A DNA stretch of 64,000 nt from Bacteroides sp. ET71 (lineage in GTDB: Bacteria > Bacteroidota > Bacteroidia > Bacteroidales > Bacteroidaceae), in contig NZ_JAMBLS010000019.1 in assembly GCF_023336905.1 (NCBI RefSeq), positions 1 through 64,000 on the forward strand, read 5' to 3'. The position numbers were made by a program, and so were the translations under genes. The notes below the pieces were generated by a model. It made no database searches, had not been told where the DNA came from, and saw nothing but the letters and a program-made list of their open reading frames with translations. Shown here piece after piece: positions 44,943 through 54,476 of the stretch (the stretch's first letter is position 1; every line of letters starts with the position of its first letter).

Positions 44943-47900
44943 TCAAGAAGCCGGTTGAAAAGAATCGCTTTTATATTGCGTAGGAGTAACCCCCATGTAT
45001 TTCTTGAATGTTGTGCTAAAATAACGAGACGAAGAAAAGCCCGTACGTTCAGCTATCTCAGTCATGCTCAATTCCGTTTTCCGCAACATCTCGGCCGCAC
45101 ATTCCATGCGCAGCTTATTGATGTAGTTGCTGGGGCCCATGCCAGTCAGTGCTTTCACACGGTTAAAAAGCGAAGCGCGGCTGGTTCCCATCTGTTCGCA
45201 CAAGAACGTCACATCCAACAATTCTTCACTCAAATGATTACGAATTAAATTGTTTATTTTATATAGGAAAGCTTCGTCTGCCGAAGAAACTGGGCCTTCG
45301 GACGTAGGTGAAACGGGCACATACCTTGATTTAAGTTGTTCACGCAAGAAAAGTCGATTACGAATCACCTCCAGCAAATCATCTGGTTCAAAAGGCTTTT
45401 CCACGTAAGCATCTGCTCCGGTTTTATATCCATCCATGTGACTTTGCTCGTCGGTACGTGCGGTTAACAGAATGACCTGGATATAAGCCAAATCTGGATT
45501 GCCCTTAATGCAACTGCACAACTCATAGCCGTCCATACGAGGCATCATCAAATCACTGACTACAACGTCAGGCATCTCATGCCGTATCCACTCCAACGCC
45601 TCTTGTCCGTCTGAAACGACATGCAATTTCTTAAAACGTCCCATAAAAGTAGTAGCTATCATCTGTCGCAAATCCGGATTATCATCGACAAATAGACAAA
45701 TATAATTGTGCATGTCTACCTCTCCAGTCAACGGTGTACCTGGCTTGATATAATCCTCCGACTGCACTAAGTGATTCAAATACTCCTCTGGTTGGAAAAC
45801 GGCATTTTCAGAAGGCTGACGCATAGGTAACTCATACCAAAAACAAGCTCCCCCATCAGAATTGTCATAAGCGCCAATCTGTCCATGATGTTTCTCTACC
45901 AAAATTTTTGAATAGGACAAACCTATGCCAGCTCCATCTTTAGCCCCTTCTCCTTGATAAAAACGAGTAAACAATTGCGTGGCATCTACCCCTTTCAAGC
46001 CATCTCCACGGTCGATGACCGATATACGAACAGCATTTCCTTTTTGCACCAATTCCGTACGCAAGATAATGCAACTGCCATCAGGACTATGCTTAAAGGC
46101 ATTGACAATAAGATTGGTCAGTATGATTACATTTTGCTCTTGGTCGAAACATACCTCTCCGATAGCATCATCCAGTTCATAAGTCAGGCTTATATGCCGC
46201 TCTTTTCCTTCATATAAAAAATCATCAGCCGTTTCTTTTAACCATTCATTCAGCAAATGAGGCTTCATCTGCAATTTAGTCTCTTTCATCTCCATTTTGC
46301 GCAAACTCAGCACCATATTCAACAAGCTTTTCATTCGTTTCGCTTGTTTCAATACGTTCTTCAAAGGTGGGTAGAGAGCATCATCAGGAGAGAGTTTCTG
46401 CAAAATCTGGCTCAGTGGAGCACTTATTAACGTCAACGGCGTACGTAATTCATGGTTGATGTTGATCAAGAAACGTACTTTTTCTTCATAAACCTGCTGT
46501 TTATGTTCCTTTAATGCCAGAACCATTTTCTCTTCTTTGCGACGTATAGCCTGCAAGACAAAATAGGCCAATGCACTGGCAATAAACAAAGCACAAAGCA
46601 AAACAAACCACCACGTCTGATACCAAGCAGGTGGCACCGTAAAAGTCACAATATGGTTCCACGGCATCCACTCGCTATATTTTGTACTGCATGAGGCCCA
46701 AATGCGATAAGTACCTGGCGAAAGAGCACGCAAAGTGATTTCAGGCTCTCCGCCTTCCGCCACCTGCTCATCAGCGCCATTAATCTGCCAACGATACAAA
46801 CGTTTACGGAAACGATTATCGGTATGAGTCATCAATTTAATGGAAACCGTTCCATCTTTAACAGCCTGCATCAATTCACGGCTGTCCTTATCGACTTTCC
46901 CCAACAGGCTACGGTCTCCACTGATAATATCTCCCAACGAAAGCAATGGCATATCGTTCGTTTCCAAATCAGCCACATTGCCATCTACATACACGAAGCC
47001 ATTGATTCCTCCAATATAAATGCCTCCTTGTGAAGCGTTCAATACTGCGCGTTCCGTATATCCATTAACTTGCACACCATCTGATTCGTCCAACGAGATA
47101 AGTTTTTTCCGTTCGGGCAACCAAACGAACAAGCCATTTTCCGCTCCAATCCACAAACGACGACCATTGTCATACAGAAGTGAAAGAACGCCTTTCAATG
47201 TGGTATCTTGCAAAGGAGTCGCGCTACGAGTCATTGGGTCATAAAGGCTCAATCCCTCTGACGTTCCCACCCAAAACTTACCCTCTGTATCGCGGCACAC
47301 ACACTGCAATATGGTATGAGAAGCTACCGAATAGACAACTTGCAGACTACCATTACGCCCGTCCAAGCTATAAATACTGCGCATGTCATGTAAATAAGTA
47401 TAGGGTCCCTGTTGGCCAACTATTGTGAAGACACCTTCTGCCTTGTTTTTTTCGCCAGTCAAACATTCCACCCGTCTCGTATCTGGGAAATAATGATAGA
47501 TATGAGAAGATAATATTAGAATAGATGAAGGAGTATCACGATATACATAAACCGATTTACGACCATATAGTGCTTGTTGCTCGATAGCGTCAATGTCATT
47601 AATCTTGCGCAAAATCCCCGTGCGTTTATCAAAAGCAAAGATACCTTTGGAAAACAAAGTAACCAATAACTCACGTTCATTAAGAGAACAAATCGAAGTC
47701 ACCTTCTCGCCCCAAGTTCGCGGATAATGGACAAAATTACGCGCATTGGGCTCAAAACGGTTAATGCCGCCGCCATCAGTGCCAATCCAAATATCACCCG
47801 ACCTTTCTTCTTGGCAAAAAGCCAACACCGCTTTCTCGCTCAAACCACTGTTTGCATTCAGTGGGACATCAGAATAAGACCGGATGAAAGAACGGCGAAT

Positions 47901-48866
47901 ATTAATCAGGCCCCCTTTGACACTTCCCACCCAAAGATTATCTGCATCAGCATACAGGCTCTGAATGGAATTGTCCGGCAAAGCATTTTTATCACCTGGA
48001 ATATAAGTGAGGACTCTTATCTTTCCCGTTTCCGGATCAAGAATATTGATACCGCCGCCATCTGTTCCCATCCAAATATCACCTTCATACTCACTCATAC
48101 AAAGAATAATATTGTGACTCAAGTCAGAATTTTCCGTAGTATATGATGCCAGCAAATGTCCTTCTCGATCAAAGCAAGATACTCCTTTATTATAAGAGGT
48201 AGTCCACAAACGTTGTTGGCTATCCAACAGTATACGTGTAACGCCTTCTGAATGTTCCATCGGAGCTGGCCTCATTTTTCCGGTTCGAATATCCAACAAA
48301 AAAAGCCCTTCCCATAATCGAAGGCAAAGCAAGGTATGGTCATCCCATGGCACAATTGCTTTAACAAAAGAGCCCCAGCCACCATAATCAGCCACTTTCT
48401 TCAATTGGCGAGTTGAATAATCATAAAAAAAAAGAGCTGCCCTCGAAGAAAAGAGCATTCCTCCAGGCCATCGGCAAGACGTTGTTGCTTTCACTCCGTC
48501 ATTGCCCGAAAGTTTCAAGAAACGAGCGGAACTTTTATCGTAAAAGACCAAATCACTGTCGGTCAGCACCCAAAGATTTCGCAAGCTATCCTCTACGATC
48601 TGATAAACCTCGTTGCCTGGCAGAGAATAAGGGTTATCTGCATCGTGTGTATACATCTTCAGTTCGTAGCCGTCAAAACGTCCCAATCCCTTCTTGGTTC
48701 CTACCCATACAAAACCTCCTTTTTCAGCATATACACTTTGAATGGAAGCCGGCATGCCTTTGGATATAGATACTTGTTTGAACAGATAGTCTTCGGCCGA
48801 CAACGTCATGACTGGCAGTCCAAGGCTGATTAATATATATAGGAATAAAAGCCTGTGTTTTCCCAT
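44943..48866 (-). CDS. Hybrid two-component system regulator of the PUL (HTCS)
   Basis: A 1307-residue one-protein signalling system. Order: signal/membrane helix, a double beta-propeller sensor of Reg_prop repeats (for example DIWIGTDGGGINRFEP) to about 690, a Y_Y_Y domain, a membrane helix (about 765-787), HisKA with NINHELRTPLTL, HATPase (GAGIGLSYSKILV), receiver (FVDDNPDL, DLMMPRMDGYE), and C-terminal AraC HTH (MTEIAERTGFSSSRYFSTTF). It senses an oligosaccharide in the periplasm and turns on the divergent susC operon. The start at 48866 is preferred because TATCTTTG (48891-48898) overlaps the longer frame start. Confidence 0.94.
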   Translation of the reverse strand: MGKHRLLFLYILISLGLPVMTLSAEDYLFKQVSISKGMPASIQSVYAEKGGFVWVGTKKGLGRFDGYELKMYTHDADNPYSLPGNEVYQIVEDSLRNLWVLTDSDLVFYDKSSARFLKLSGNDGVKATTSCRWPGGMLFSSRAALFFYDYSTRQLKKVADYGGWGSFVKAIVPWDDHTLLCLRLWEGLFLLDIRTGKMRPAPMEHSEGVTRILLDSQQRLWTTSYNKGVSCFDREGHLLASYTTENSDLSHNIILCMSEYEGDIWMGTDGGGINILDPETGKIRVLTYIPGDKNALPDNSIQSLYADADNLWVGSVKGGLINIRRSFIRSYSDVPLNANSGLSEKAVLAFCQEERSGDIWIGTDGGGINRFEPNARNFVHYPRTWGEKVTSICSLNERELLVTLFSKGIFAFDKRTGILRKINDIDAIEQQALYGRKSVYVYRDTPSSILILSSHIYHYFPDTRRVECLTGEKNKAEGVFTIVGQQGPYTYLHDMRSIYSLDGRNGSLQVVYSVASHTILQCVCRDTEGKFWVGTSEGLSLYDPMTRSATPLQDTTLKGVLSLLYDNGRRLWIGAENGLFVWLPERKKLISLDESDGVQVNGYTERAVLNASQGGIYIGGINGFVYVDGNVADLETNDMPLLSLGDIISGDRSLLGKVDKDSRELMQAVKDGTVSIKLMTHTDNRFRKRLYRWQINGADEQVAEGGEPEITLRALSPGTYRIWASCSTKYSEWMPWNHIVTFTVPPAWYQTWWFVLLCALFIASALAYFVLQAIRRKEEKMVLALKEHKQQVYEEKVRFLININHELRTPLTLISAPLSQILQKLSPDDALYPPLKNVLKQAKRMKSLLNMVLSLRKMEMKETKLQMKPHLLNEWLKETADDFLYEGKERHISLTYELDDAIGEVCFDQEQNVIILTNLIVNAFKHSPDGSCIILRTELVQKGNAVRISVIDRGDGLKGVDATQLFTRFYQGEGAKDGAGIGLSYSKILVEKHHGQIGAYDNSDGGACFWYELPMRQPSENAVFQPEEYLNHLVQSEDYIKPGTPLTGEVDMHNYICLFVDDNPDLRQMIATTFMGRFKKLHVVSDGQEALEWIRHEMPDVVVSDLMMPRMDGYELCSCIKGNPDLAYIQVILLTARTDEQSHMDGYKTGADAYVEKPFEPDDLLEVIRNRLFLREQLKSRYVPVSPTSEGPVSSADEAFLYKINNLIRNHLSEELLDVTFLCEQMGTSRASLFNRVKALTGMGPSNYINKLRMECAAEMLRKTELSMTEIAERTGFSSSRYFSTTFKKYMGVTPTQYKSDSFQPAS

Positions 48867-49168
48867 CGTTTTCAAGATTTCGTAACGCCACAAAGATAGC
48901 CATTTTAGTCAAAAAAAGAAGCATGAAACCCGAAGAAATATACAGTCCAACTATACAATAAGAAAGAGCGGCTTCCAATTTTAGATATTTTATTGTTCGT
49001 TTTTACTTAGAAAGATACTCTCATAGACGTCTCAAACAATGAATTATTGAATATTGGAAAAACTTTAGCGATTTTCAAACATCAGTCTGGCTTATTTAAG
49101 CAAACTTTGCTGTCGCATTACCGCGGTTATAAACAAATGTTTCAACTAAAAATCATGAGAGTAAGGCC
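48867..49168. other. Divergent control region between the HTCS and susC
   Basis: About 300 bp without genes. It contains the HTCS -7 box TATCTTTG (48891-48898, minus strand). On the susC side no TAnnTTTG box is seen, as expected if the promoter needs the HTCS activator. Candidate binding sites cannot be fixed by eye. Confidence 0.55.
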
Positions 49169-52100
49169 ATGAAATTAGCAAAGATTAGTAAAGCGCGTTA
49201 CCTATGCGCATGTTTGTTGACCTCTTTGTTGTTACTTCCCACTGGGCTGTTTGCACAACAAGGTATGATTACCGGAAAGGTAGTCGACGAATCGGGTGAA
49301 AGCATCATCGGTGCCTCCATCCAAGTGAAAGGAACTACTATCGGTAGTATCACTGACATTGACGGGAACTTCAGTGTCAAAGGAGAAGTAGGGAATACCA
49401 TTATTGCCTCCTACATCGGTTATGCCAGCCAAGAACTGAAAGTGAGCCAACTGACGGGCAATCGCATTGTTTTATCAGAAGACACAGAGCTGCTGGATGA
49501 AGTAATTGTCGTGGGATACGGCACCTCACGTAAAGGAGACTTAACAGGCGCACTGACCACGATGCGTCCGGACGCTAACGACGCTTCCAAAGCAGTGTCA
49601 CTGGACAACCTGTTAAGCGGTAAAGTAGCAGGTCTGGTCGTAAGCACAGCTTCATCCATGACAGGTGCCGCCTCATCCATTCAAATCCGTGGCGCCAGTT
49701 CATTGCGAGGTGACAACCAGCCGTTATATGTCATCGATAACGTGCCTATGGCCTCTGCCGGAGAGTTCGCTTCGTCATCTGTGGGAGGCGGTGACTTCCA
49801 AATCAACCAAGACCCGCTGGCATCGCTTAACCCCGCCGACATCGAAGACATTACTATCCTGAAAGACGCCTCGTCTACCGCCATCTATGGTTCGCGCGGT
49901 GCTAACGGCGTCATCCTCATCACGACCAAGAAAGGCCGCCAAGGCAAAGCGAAAGTCAACGTAGCAGCCAACTTCACCATTGCAGAGCCGTCCAAATTAA
50001 TGGAGATGACCAACCTGCAAGAGTACGCAGCTTACCGCAACTCACGCATCGAGAACGGCCAATATCCTTTCTACCAGGTAGGAGATGAAATGCGCTATGT
50101 ATTCAGCGATGCTTTAGCCGATTATGATCCGAACGACCCGGAAACTTATCGTCTTATCAACTACCGCAACTGGCAGAAAGAGATTTACCAATCGGCTTTC
50201 TCGCAGAACTACTCTGTGTCTCTGAGCGGCGGTACGGATAAAATCACCTACTACATTTCGGCCAATTTCAAAGACATCAACGGCACCGTGAAGCAAACAG
50301 GCTTGCAACAAGGTGACCTGCGCGCTAACTTGGGCATCGACATCTCCAAGAAAGTTCATCTGAACATGACGATGAGCGGCTCTATCCGCCAGAACAACAT
50401 GATGGCCGGCGGTAGCACGCTGGGCGGTTCGACCACTGCTATCTCTCGTACAGCCTTGGACTATGCTCCGTTCCAGTTACCCGACGATGACCCGTCACTG
50501 AATGGCGAAAACACCACAACCGTGCTCAGTTGGCTGAACGACTACGTAGACGTTGCCAACGACAAGACCTTCAATGCCAGCGTAGACCTGCGGTGGCAAA
50601 TCATCGACGGATTGAGCTACAACTTCCGCGCCGGCGGCAACCTGAACACCAACGACCGCAAACGCTGGTATGGCATGTCACTCTACCAAGGCATGAACAA
50701 CAATGGATTACTGGCCATTTCCGACCTCGACAAGAGCAACATCAACGTAGAAAACCTGGTGAACTATACCAAAGACTTCGGCGAACTGCTCCACCTGGAC
50801 GCCACGGCCGGTGTCACTTACGACCAATACAAATTCTTGAACGCCAACACACGCGGCACACAGTTCTCCACTTTCGACCTGCGCGAGAATGGTCTTCACA
50901 TGGCCGGTAACGTCACACACGACATGCCTATCCAGAAGGACTACCAACTGTTGTCTTACCTGGGACGTGTCAACCTCTCGTTCCTTGACAAATACCTGAT
51001 AACAGCCTCTATCCGTGCCGATGGCTCCAGCAAATTTGCCAAAGGAAACCGTTGGGGCTACTTCCCCTCAGCTTCTATCGCTTGGCGCGTAGAACAAGAA
51101 GAGTTCATGAAAGACCTCACCTGGCTGCACCAACTGAAGATACGCGCCAGCTACGGTATGACAGGTAACCAGAGTATAGATCCTTATTTCACTTTCTCGA
51201 CCTACTCGGGTAGTACCACCACCATCGGCAACGGTCAAGGTTCAGGCATGAGCACATTGCTCGTCAGCAACCTGCCCAATGACGGATTGACATGGGAAAA
51301 GACATCTTCGTGGAACCTCGGTATAGACTTCGGTATTTTCGACTCCCGTCTTAGCGGTACGTTAGACATCTACATGAAGAAGACTGACGACTTGCTCATT
51401 CTGCGCGACCTTCCCGGTTCTGCCGGTTTCAGTTCGACCTACTACAACCAAGGTTCGCTGGACAACAAAGGCGTCGAGTTCTCGCTGAATGCACAAATCA
51501 TCGACAAAGGCGACTGGAAATGGAGCGTAAGCGCCAACATCGGCAAGAACAAGAGCAAAATCACTAACTTAGGTTTAGACCCGACTTCTTTCGGCTGCCT
51601 GGGAGAACGCATAGGTTACTATGGCAACTCGATAGGCGACCACTTCGGCGTGGGTAACATTTTCTTGGAAGGAGAAGCTCCGGGACTGCTGTTCGGCCTA
51701 CAGACACAAGGCATCGTGCAAGAAGAAGACATCACCAGCGAAGGCGTGAAGTTTACCAAAGCTGACGGCTCTACCGGCTATTACACAACCGTGGATGGCA
51801 CAAGCCCGAAAGCCGGCGATGTCAAGTTCATCGACCAAGACGGCGACGGCAACATCTCAGCAGAAGACCGCACCATCATCGGCAACCCGAATCCCGGGTT
51901 TACCTACGGTTTCCAGACTTCTGTATCGTGGAAGAGCCTGACTCTGTCTGCTGCCTTCAACGGCGTGCACGACCGCGATGTCATCAATACAAACAACCGT
52001 TACATCAACATGCCCTCACAAACCAACAACAATGTAAGCAAAGACGCCTTCTACGGCATGTGGACCCCGGAGAACCATTCTAATCTCTATCCGTCGTCTA

Positions 52101-52393
52101 CAAGCGACATATTGCGCGGATACGTGTACGACCGTTACGTGGAAGATGCCAGCTACCTGCGCTGCTCGGACATCACCCTGAACTGGGCATTGCCCAAGGC
52201 CTGGATGAACAAAATCGGCTTCCAGAACATATCGGTATTTGCATCTGTTAAAAACGCGTTCGTCATCACCGATTACAGCGGCTACGACCCCGAAGTAAAC
52301 AGCTTTGCTTTCGACGGTCTGCGCCCGGGCATCGACATGAGTTCGTATCCCACACCTCGCCAATACATATTTGGATTGAACGTCACCTTCTAA
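49169..52393 (+). CDS. SusC/RagA-family TonB-dependent transporter
   Basis: A 1074-residue outer-membrane transporter. It has a signal peptide (to about FAQQ, 31), an N-terminal carboxypeptidase-D-like domain (GMITGKVVDESGESIIGASI), a TonB-box region near DEVIVVGYG, a plug domain (about 120-235, with SSTAIYGSRGANGVILITTKKG), and a 22-strand barrel ending in Phe (YIFGLNVTF). It imports oligosaccharides trapped by the SusD lid. It is first in the rightward PUL operon; susD follows after 30 nt. Confidence 0.96.
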   Translation: MKLAKISKARYLCACLLTSLLLLPTGLFAQQGMITGKVVDESGESIIGASIQVKGTTIGSITDIDGNFSVKGEVGNTIIASYIGYASQELKVSQLTGNRIVLSEDTELLDEVIVVGYGTSRKGDLTGALTTMRPDANDASKAVSLDNLLSGKVAGLVVSTASSMTGAASSIQIRGASSLRGDNQPLYVIDNVPMASAGEFASSSVGGGDFQINQDPLASLNPADIEDITILKDASSTAIYGSRGANGVILITTKKGRQGKAKVNVAANFTIAEPSKLMEMTNLQEYAAYRNSRIENGQYPFYQVGDEMRYVFSDALADYDPNDPETYRLINYRNWQKEIYQSAFSQNYSVSLSGGTDKITYYISANFKDINGTVKQTGLQQGDLRANLGIDISKKVHLNMTMSGSIRQNNMMAGGSTLGGSTTAISRTALDYAPFQLPDDDPSLNGENTTTVLSWLNDYVDVANDKTFNASVDLRWQIIDGLSYNFRAGGNLNTNDRKRWYGMSLYQGMNNNGLLAISDLDKSNINVENLVNYTKDFGELLHLDATAGVTYDQYKFLNANTRGTQFSTFDLRENGLHMAGNVTHDMPIQKDYQLLSYLGRVNLSFLDKYLITASIRADGSSKFAKGNRWGYFPSASIAWRVEQEEFMKDLTWLHQLKIRASYGMTGNQSIDPYFTFSTYSGSTTTIGNGQGSGMSTLLVSNLPNDGLTWEKTSSWNLGIDFGIFDSRLSGTLDIYMKKTDDLLILRDLPGSAGFSSTYYNQGSLDNKGVEFSLNAQIIDKGDWKWSVSANIGKNKSKITNLGLDPTSFGCLGERIGYYGNSIGDHFGVGNIFLEGEAPGLLFGLQTQGIVQEEDITSEGVKFTKADGSTGYYTTVDGTSPKAGDVKFIDQDGDGNISAEDRTIIGNPNPGFTYGFQTSVSWKSLTLSAAFNGVHDRDVINTNNRYINMPSQTNNNVSKDAFYGMWTPENHSNLYPSSTSDILRGYVYDRYVEDASYLRCSDITLNWALPKAWMNKIGFQNISVFASVKNAFVITDYSGYDPEVNSFAFDGLRPGIDMSSYPTPRQYIFGLNVTF

Positions 52394-52423
52394 CATCATG
52401 AACCTTTAATATTGAAAACCATT

Positions 52424-54268
52424 ATGAAATTCAAAGGATATAAATACTTGATTTTGTCGATGGCAGCAGCCTTCAGCCTGACGTCTTGTCTGGATGAAGA
52501 TCCGCTGTACAGCCAAAACAACGAGATCGTATTCTCGAACCCAGAGAATGCCAATCTGGCCTTGCGCGGTTGCTACTCTTACTTTGCAACCGGCAACGTA
52601 TATGGCCAAAACATGCAAGAAGTACTTATCGCCGTAGGCGGACATGCGTGGGCACAGCGCAATGCCAGCGACCAAGACTTGTTTGTCAGCCTCAGCCCTA
52701 CGCCAAGCATTGGACAAGTAGGAACGATGTGGGACGGCTTGTACAAAGTTATTTCCGAATCGAATGCTTTCATTGAAAACATGCAAGGCAGCGGACTGAG
52801 CGAAGAGCTTATCACGCAGTACGTAGGTGAAGCCAAATTCCTGCGTGCCGTGGCTTACCTCAATCTGGTAACACTCTTCGGCGACGTGCCACTGAAAACG
52901 GTAGCTTCTACCTCCGAAGGTATCGCCATGCCCCGCACGCCCCGCGAGGATGTATTCAAGCAAATCATACAAGACCTGACAGATGCATTGGCCATCAGCG
53001 AAGAGGCGGAAGAAAATGAACGCGCCTGCCGTTGGACGGTTAAGGCTTACTTAGGCAAGGTTTACCACAAAATGGCAGTTTTGGGCATCGACACGCAGCA
53101 AAACCTGGAAAATGCCAAAACATACTTTGACGACGTGTATGAACATGGCCCGTACGAACTGGAAAGCAACTATGCAGACTTGTTTGGCGAATGGGTAACC
53201 GGTTCCAAAGAAGCTATCTTCCAGATAAACTTTATAGGAGATGCCTCAGCAGCCTACAACCGAGGCAGCAACCGTTTGTGTCCTAACGGTTCGACAACGG
53301 GTATCAACTGGACCACGTTTGCTTTCTCATACAGTGCGTATGACCTGCAAAGAGGTTTCTATCCGGGCGACCCACGTATGAAAACCACTTTCATGACACA
53401 ATGGAGAAGCTATAATGGCAACAATCAATCCAGCCCGAAGCCGCAAGTCGGCGCAGAGTTGTCGCCCAACGATTCTACCTATGCCTATCCGTACCTGACC
53501 TACACGGTACCCGGTGTTTATATCTTGGATGCAGAAGGAGAGCCTGTCTTGAACAACAGCGGGAATCCTGTCCTGAAACAATTTGTCACCACTGTACCCT
53601 ATGGAATGACCTTGGATGAGTTGGAAAATCTGGAGATTCCTGCTGATGCCACAGCGCAAGAAGAAGCCCGCATCACGGCTCTGCGCAAAGCGGAAAATAC
53701 TTTCGCACGCAAAGGAAATGCCATCAACTATCCGTCGTACGGCAAGGCATTCGACCAACAGCAAGCTGCCCAGGCCGCCCATAAGAACCTGATGGTATAC
53801 CGTTACGCTGAAATGTTGCTGCTGATGGCAGATGTGTACAACGAATTGGGCAACCCATCCCGGGCAGTTGCATTGGCCAACGAAGTATTGGAGCGCGCCC
53901 GCAATTCGGCCGGCGAAAAGGCAGCCACCGAACCTGCCGACTGGAGCAGCACACTGGACCAAACAACAGTTCGCGAGAAATTGTACTACGAACGTATCTT
54001 CGAATTGTGGGGCGAGCCGGATATTTGGGACATGACCCGCCTGCGCGGAACGGAGTTCTTGCAAGATTTCCTGGACTACCACAACCAGCACGAAATGGTT
54101 CAGGCAGGAAACACTTATTACAGCGAATCTAACAACGCCTTCACGGAGCGTCTGTACAACAACGGTAACCTGACGGCCGACTTCTTGGAAAAGATGATGC
54201 TCTTCCCCATCCCACAAACGGAAATAGATGCCAACCCGTCTATCACCGGAAACAATCCGGGATATTAA
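52424..54268 (+). CDS. SusD/RagB-family glycan-binding lipoprotein
   Basis: A 614-residue lipoprotein with lipobox LTSC, an N-terminal SusD-like part (SNAFIENMQ, EAKFLRAVAYLNLVTLFGDVPL) and a C-terminal RagB/SusD part (RYAEMLLLMADVYNELGNPSRA, YERIFELWGE). It forms the lid over SusC and binds the glycan at the cell surface. The ATG at 52424 is chosen; a TTG four codons upstream is not needed. Confidence 0.96.
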   Translation: MKFKGYKYLILSMAAAFSLTSCLDEDPLYSQNNEIVFSNPENANLALRGCYSYFATGNVYGQNMQEVLIAVGGHAWAQRNASDQDLFVSLSPTPSIGQVGTMWDGLYKVISESNAFIENMQGSGLSEELITQYVGEAKFLRAVAYLNLVTLFGDVPLKTVASTSEGIAMPRTPREDVFKQIIQDLTDALAISEEAEENERACRWTVKAYLGKVYHKMAVLGIDTQQNLENAKTYFDDVYEHGPYELESNYADLFGEWVTGSKEAIFQINFIGDASAAYNRGSNRLCPNGSTTGINWTTFAFSYSAYDLQRGFYPGDPRMKTTFMTQWRSYNGNNQSSPKPQVGAELSPNDSTYAYPYLTYTVPGVYILDAEGEPVLNNSGNPVLKQFVTTVPYGMTLDELENLEIPADATAQEEARITALRKAENTFARKGNAINYPSYGKAFDQQQAAQAAHKNLMVYRYAEMLLLMADVYNELGNPSRAVALANEVLERARNSAGEKAATEPADWSSTLDQTTVREKLYYERIFELWGEPDIWDMTRLRGTEFLQDFLDYHNQHEMVQAGNTYYSESNNAFTERLYNNGNLTADFLEKMMLFPIPQTEIDANPSITGNNPGY

Positions 54269-54327
54269 CGCTCTTGTTCTCTGACGGGAGAGAAGTCTTG
54301 CTTCGGCAGGCTTCCTCCCGGCCACAT

Positions 54328-54373
54328 AGTCCGCACGGTTGCAAGGTGTTGCAATGTTGCAACCGTGCGGACT
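54328..54373 (+). terminator. Long perfect hairpin after susD
   Basis: AGTCCGCACGGTTGCAA (54328-54344) pairs perfectly with 54357-54373, 17 bp with a 12-nt loop, followed by TTCTC rather than a clean T-run. It lies 60 nt after the susD stop and 100 nt before the GH20 gene. It probably causes partial termination or protects the susCD mRNA 3' end. Confidence 0.75.
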
Positions 54374-54476
54374 TTCTCATACTTTGGCCGGAACGGAACA
54401 ATGCTCCGCCTCGCACCCCCAAATCCCGACCCAGACAAATCTTCCATACGACTATGAACCTAAAAAAACGCTTCCA

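Noticed and set aside
48867-48893. Longer N-terminus for the HTCS
   Set aside because: The extra nine codons overlap the TATCTTTG promoter box, so they lie at or upstream of the expected transcript start.
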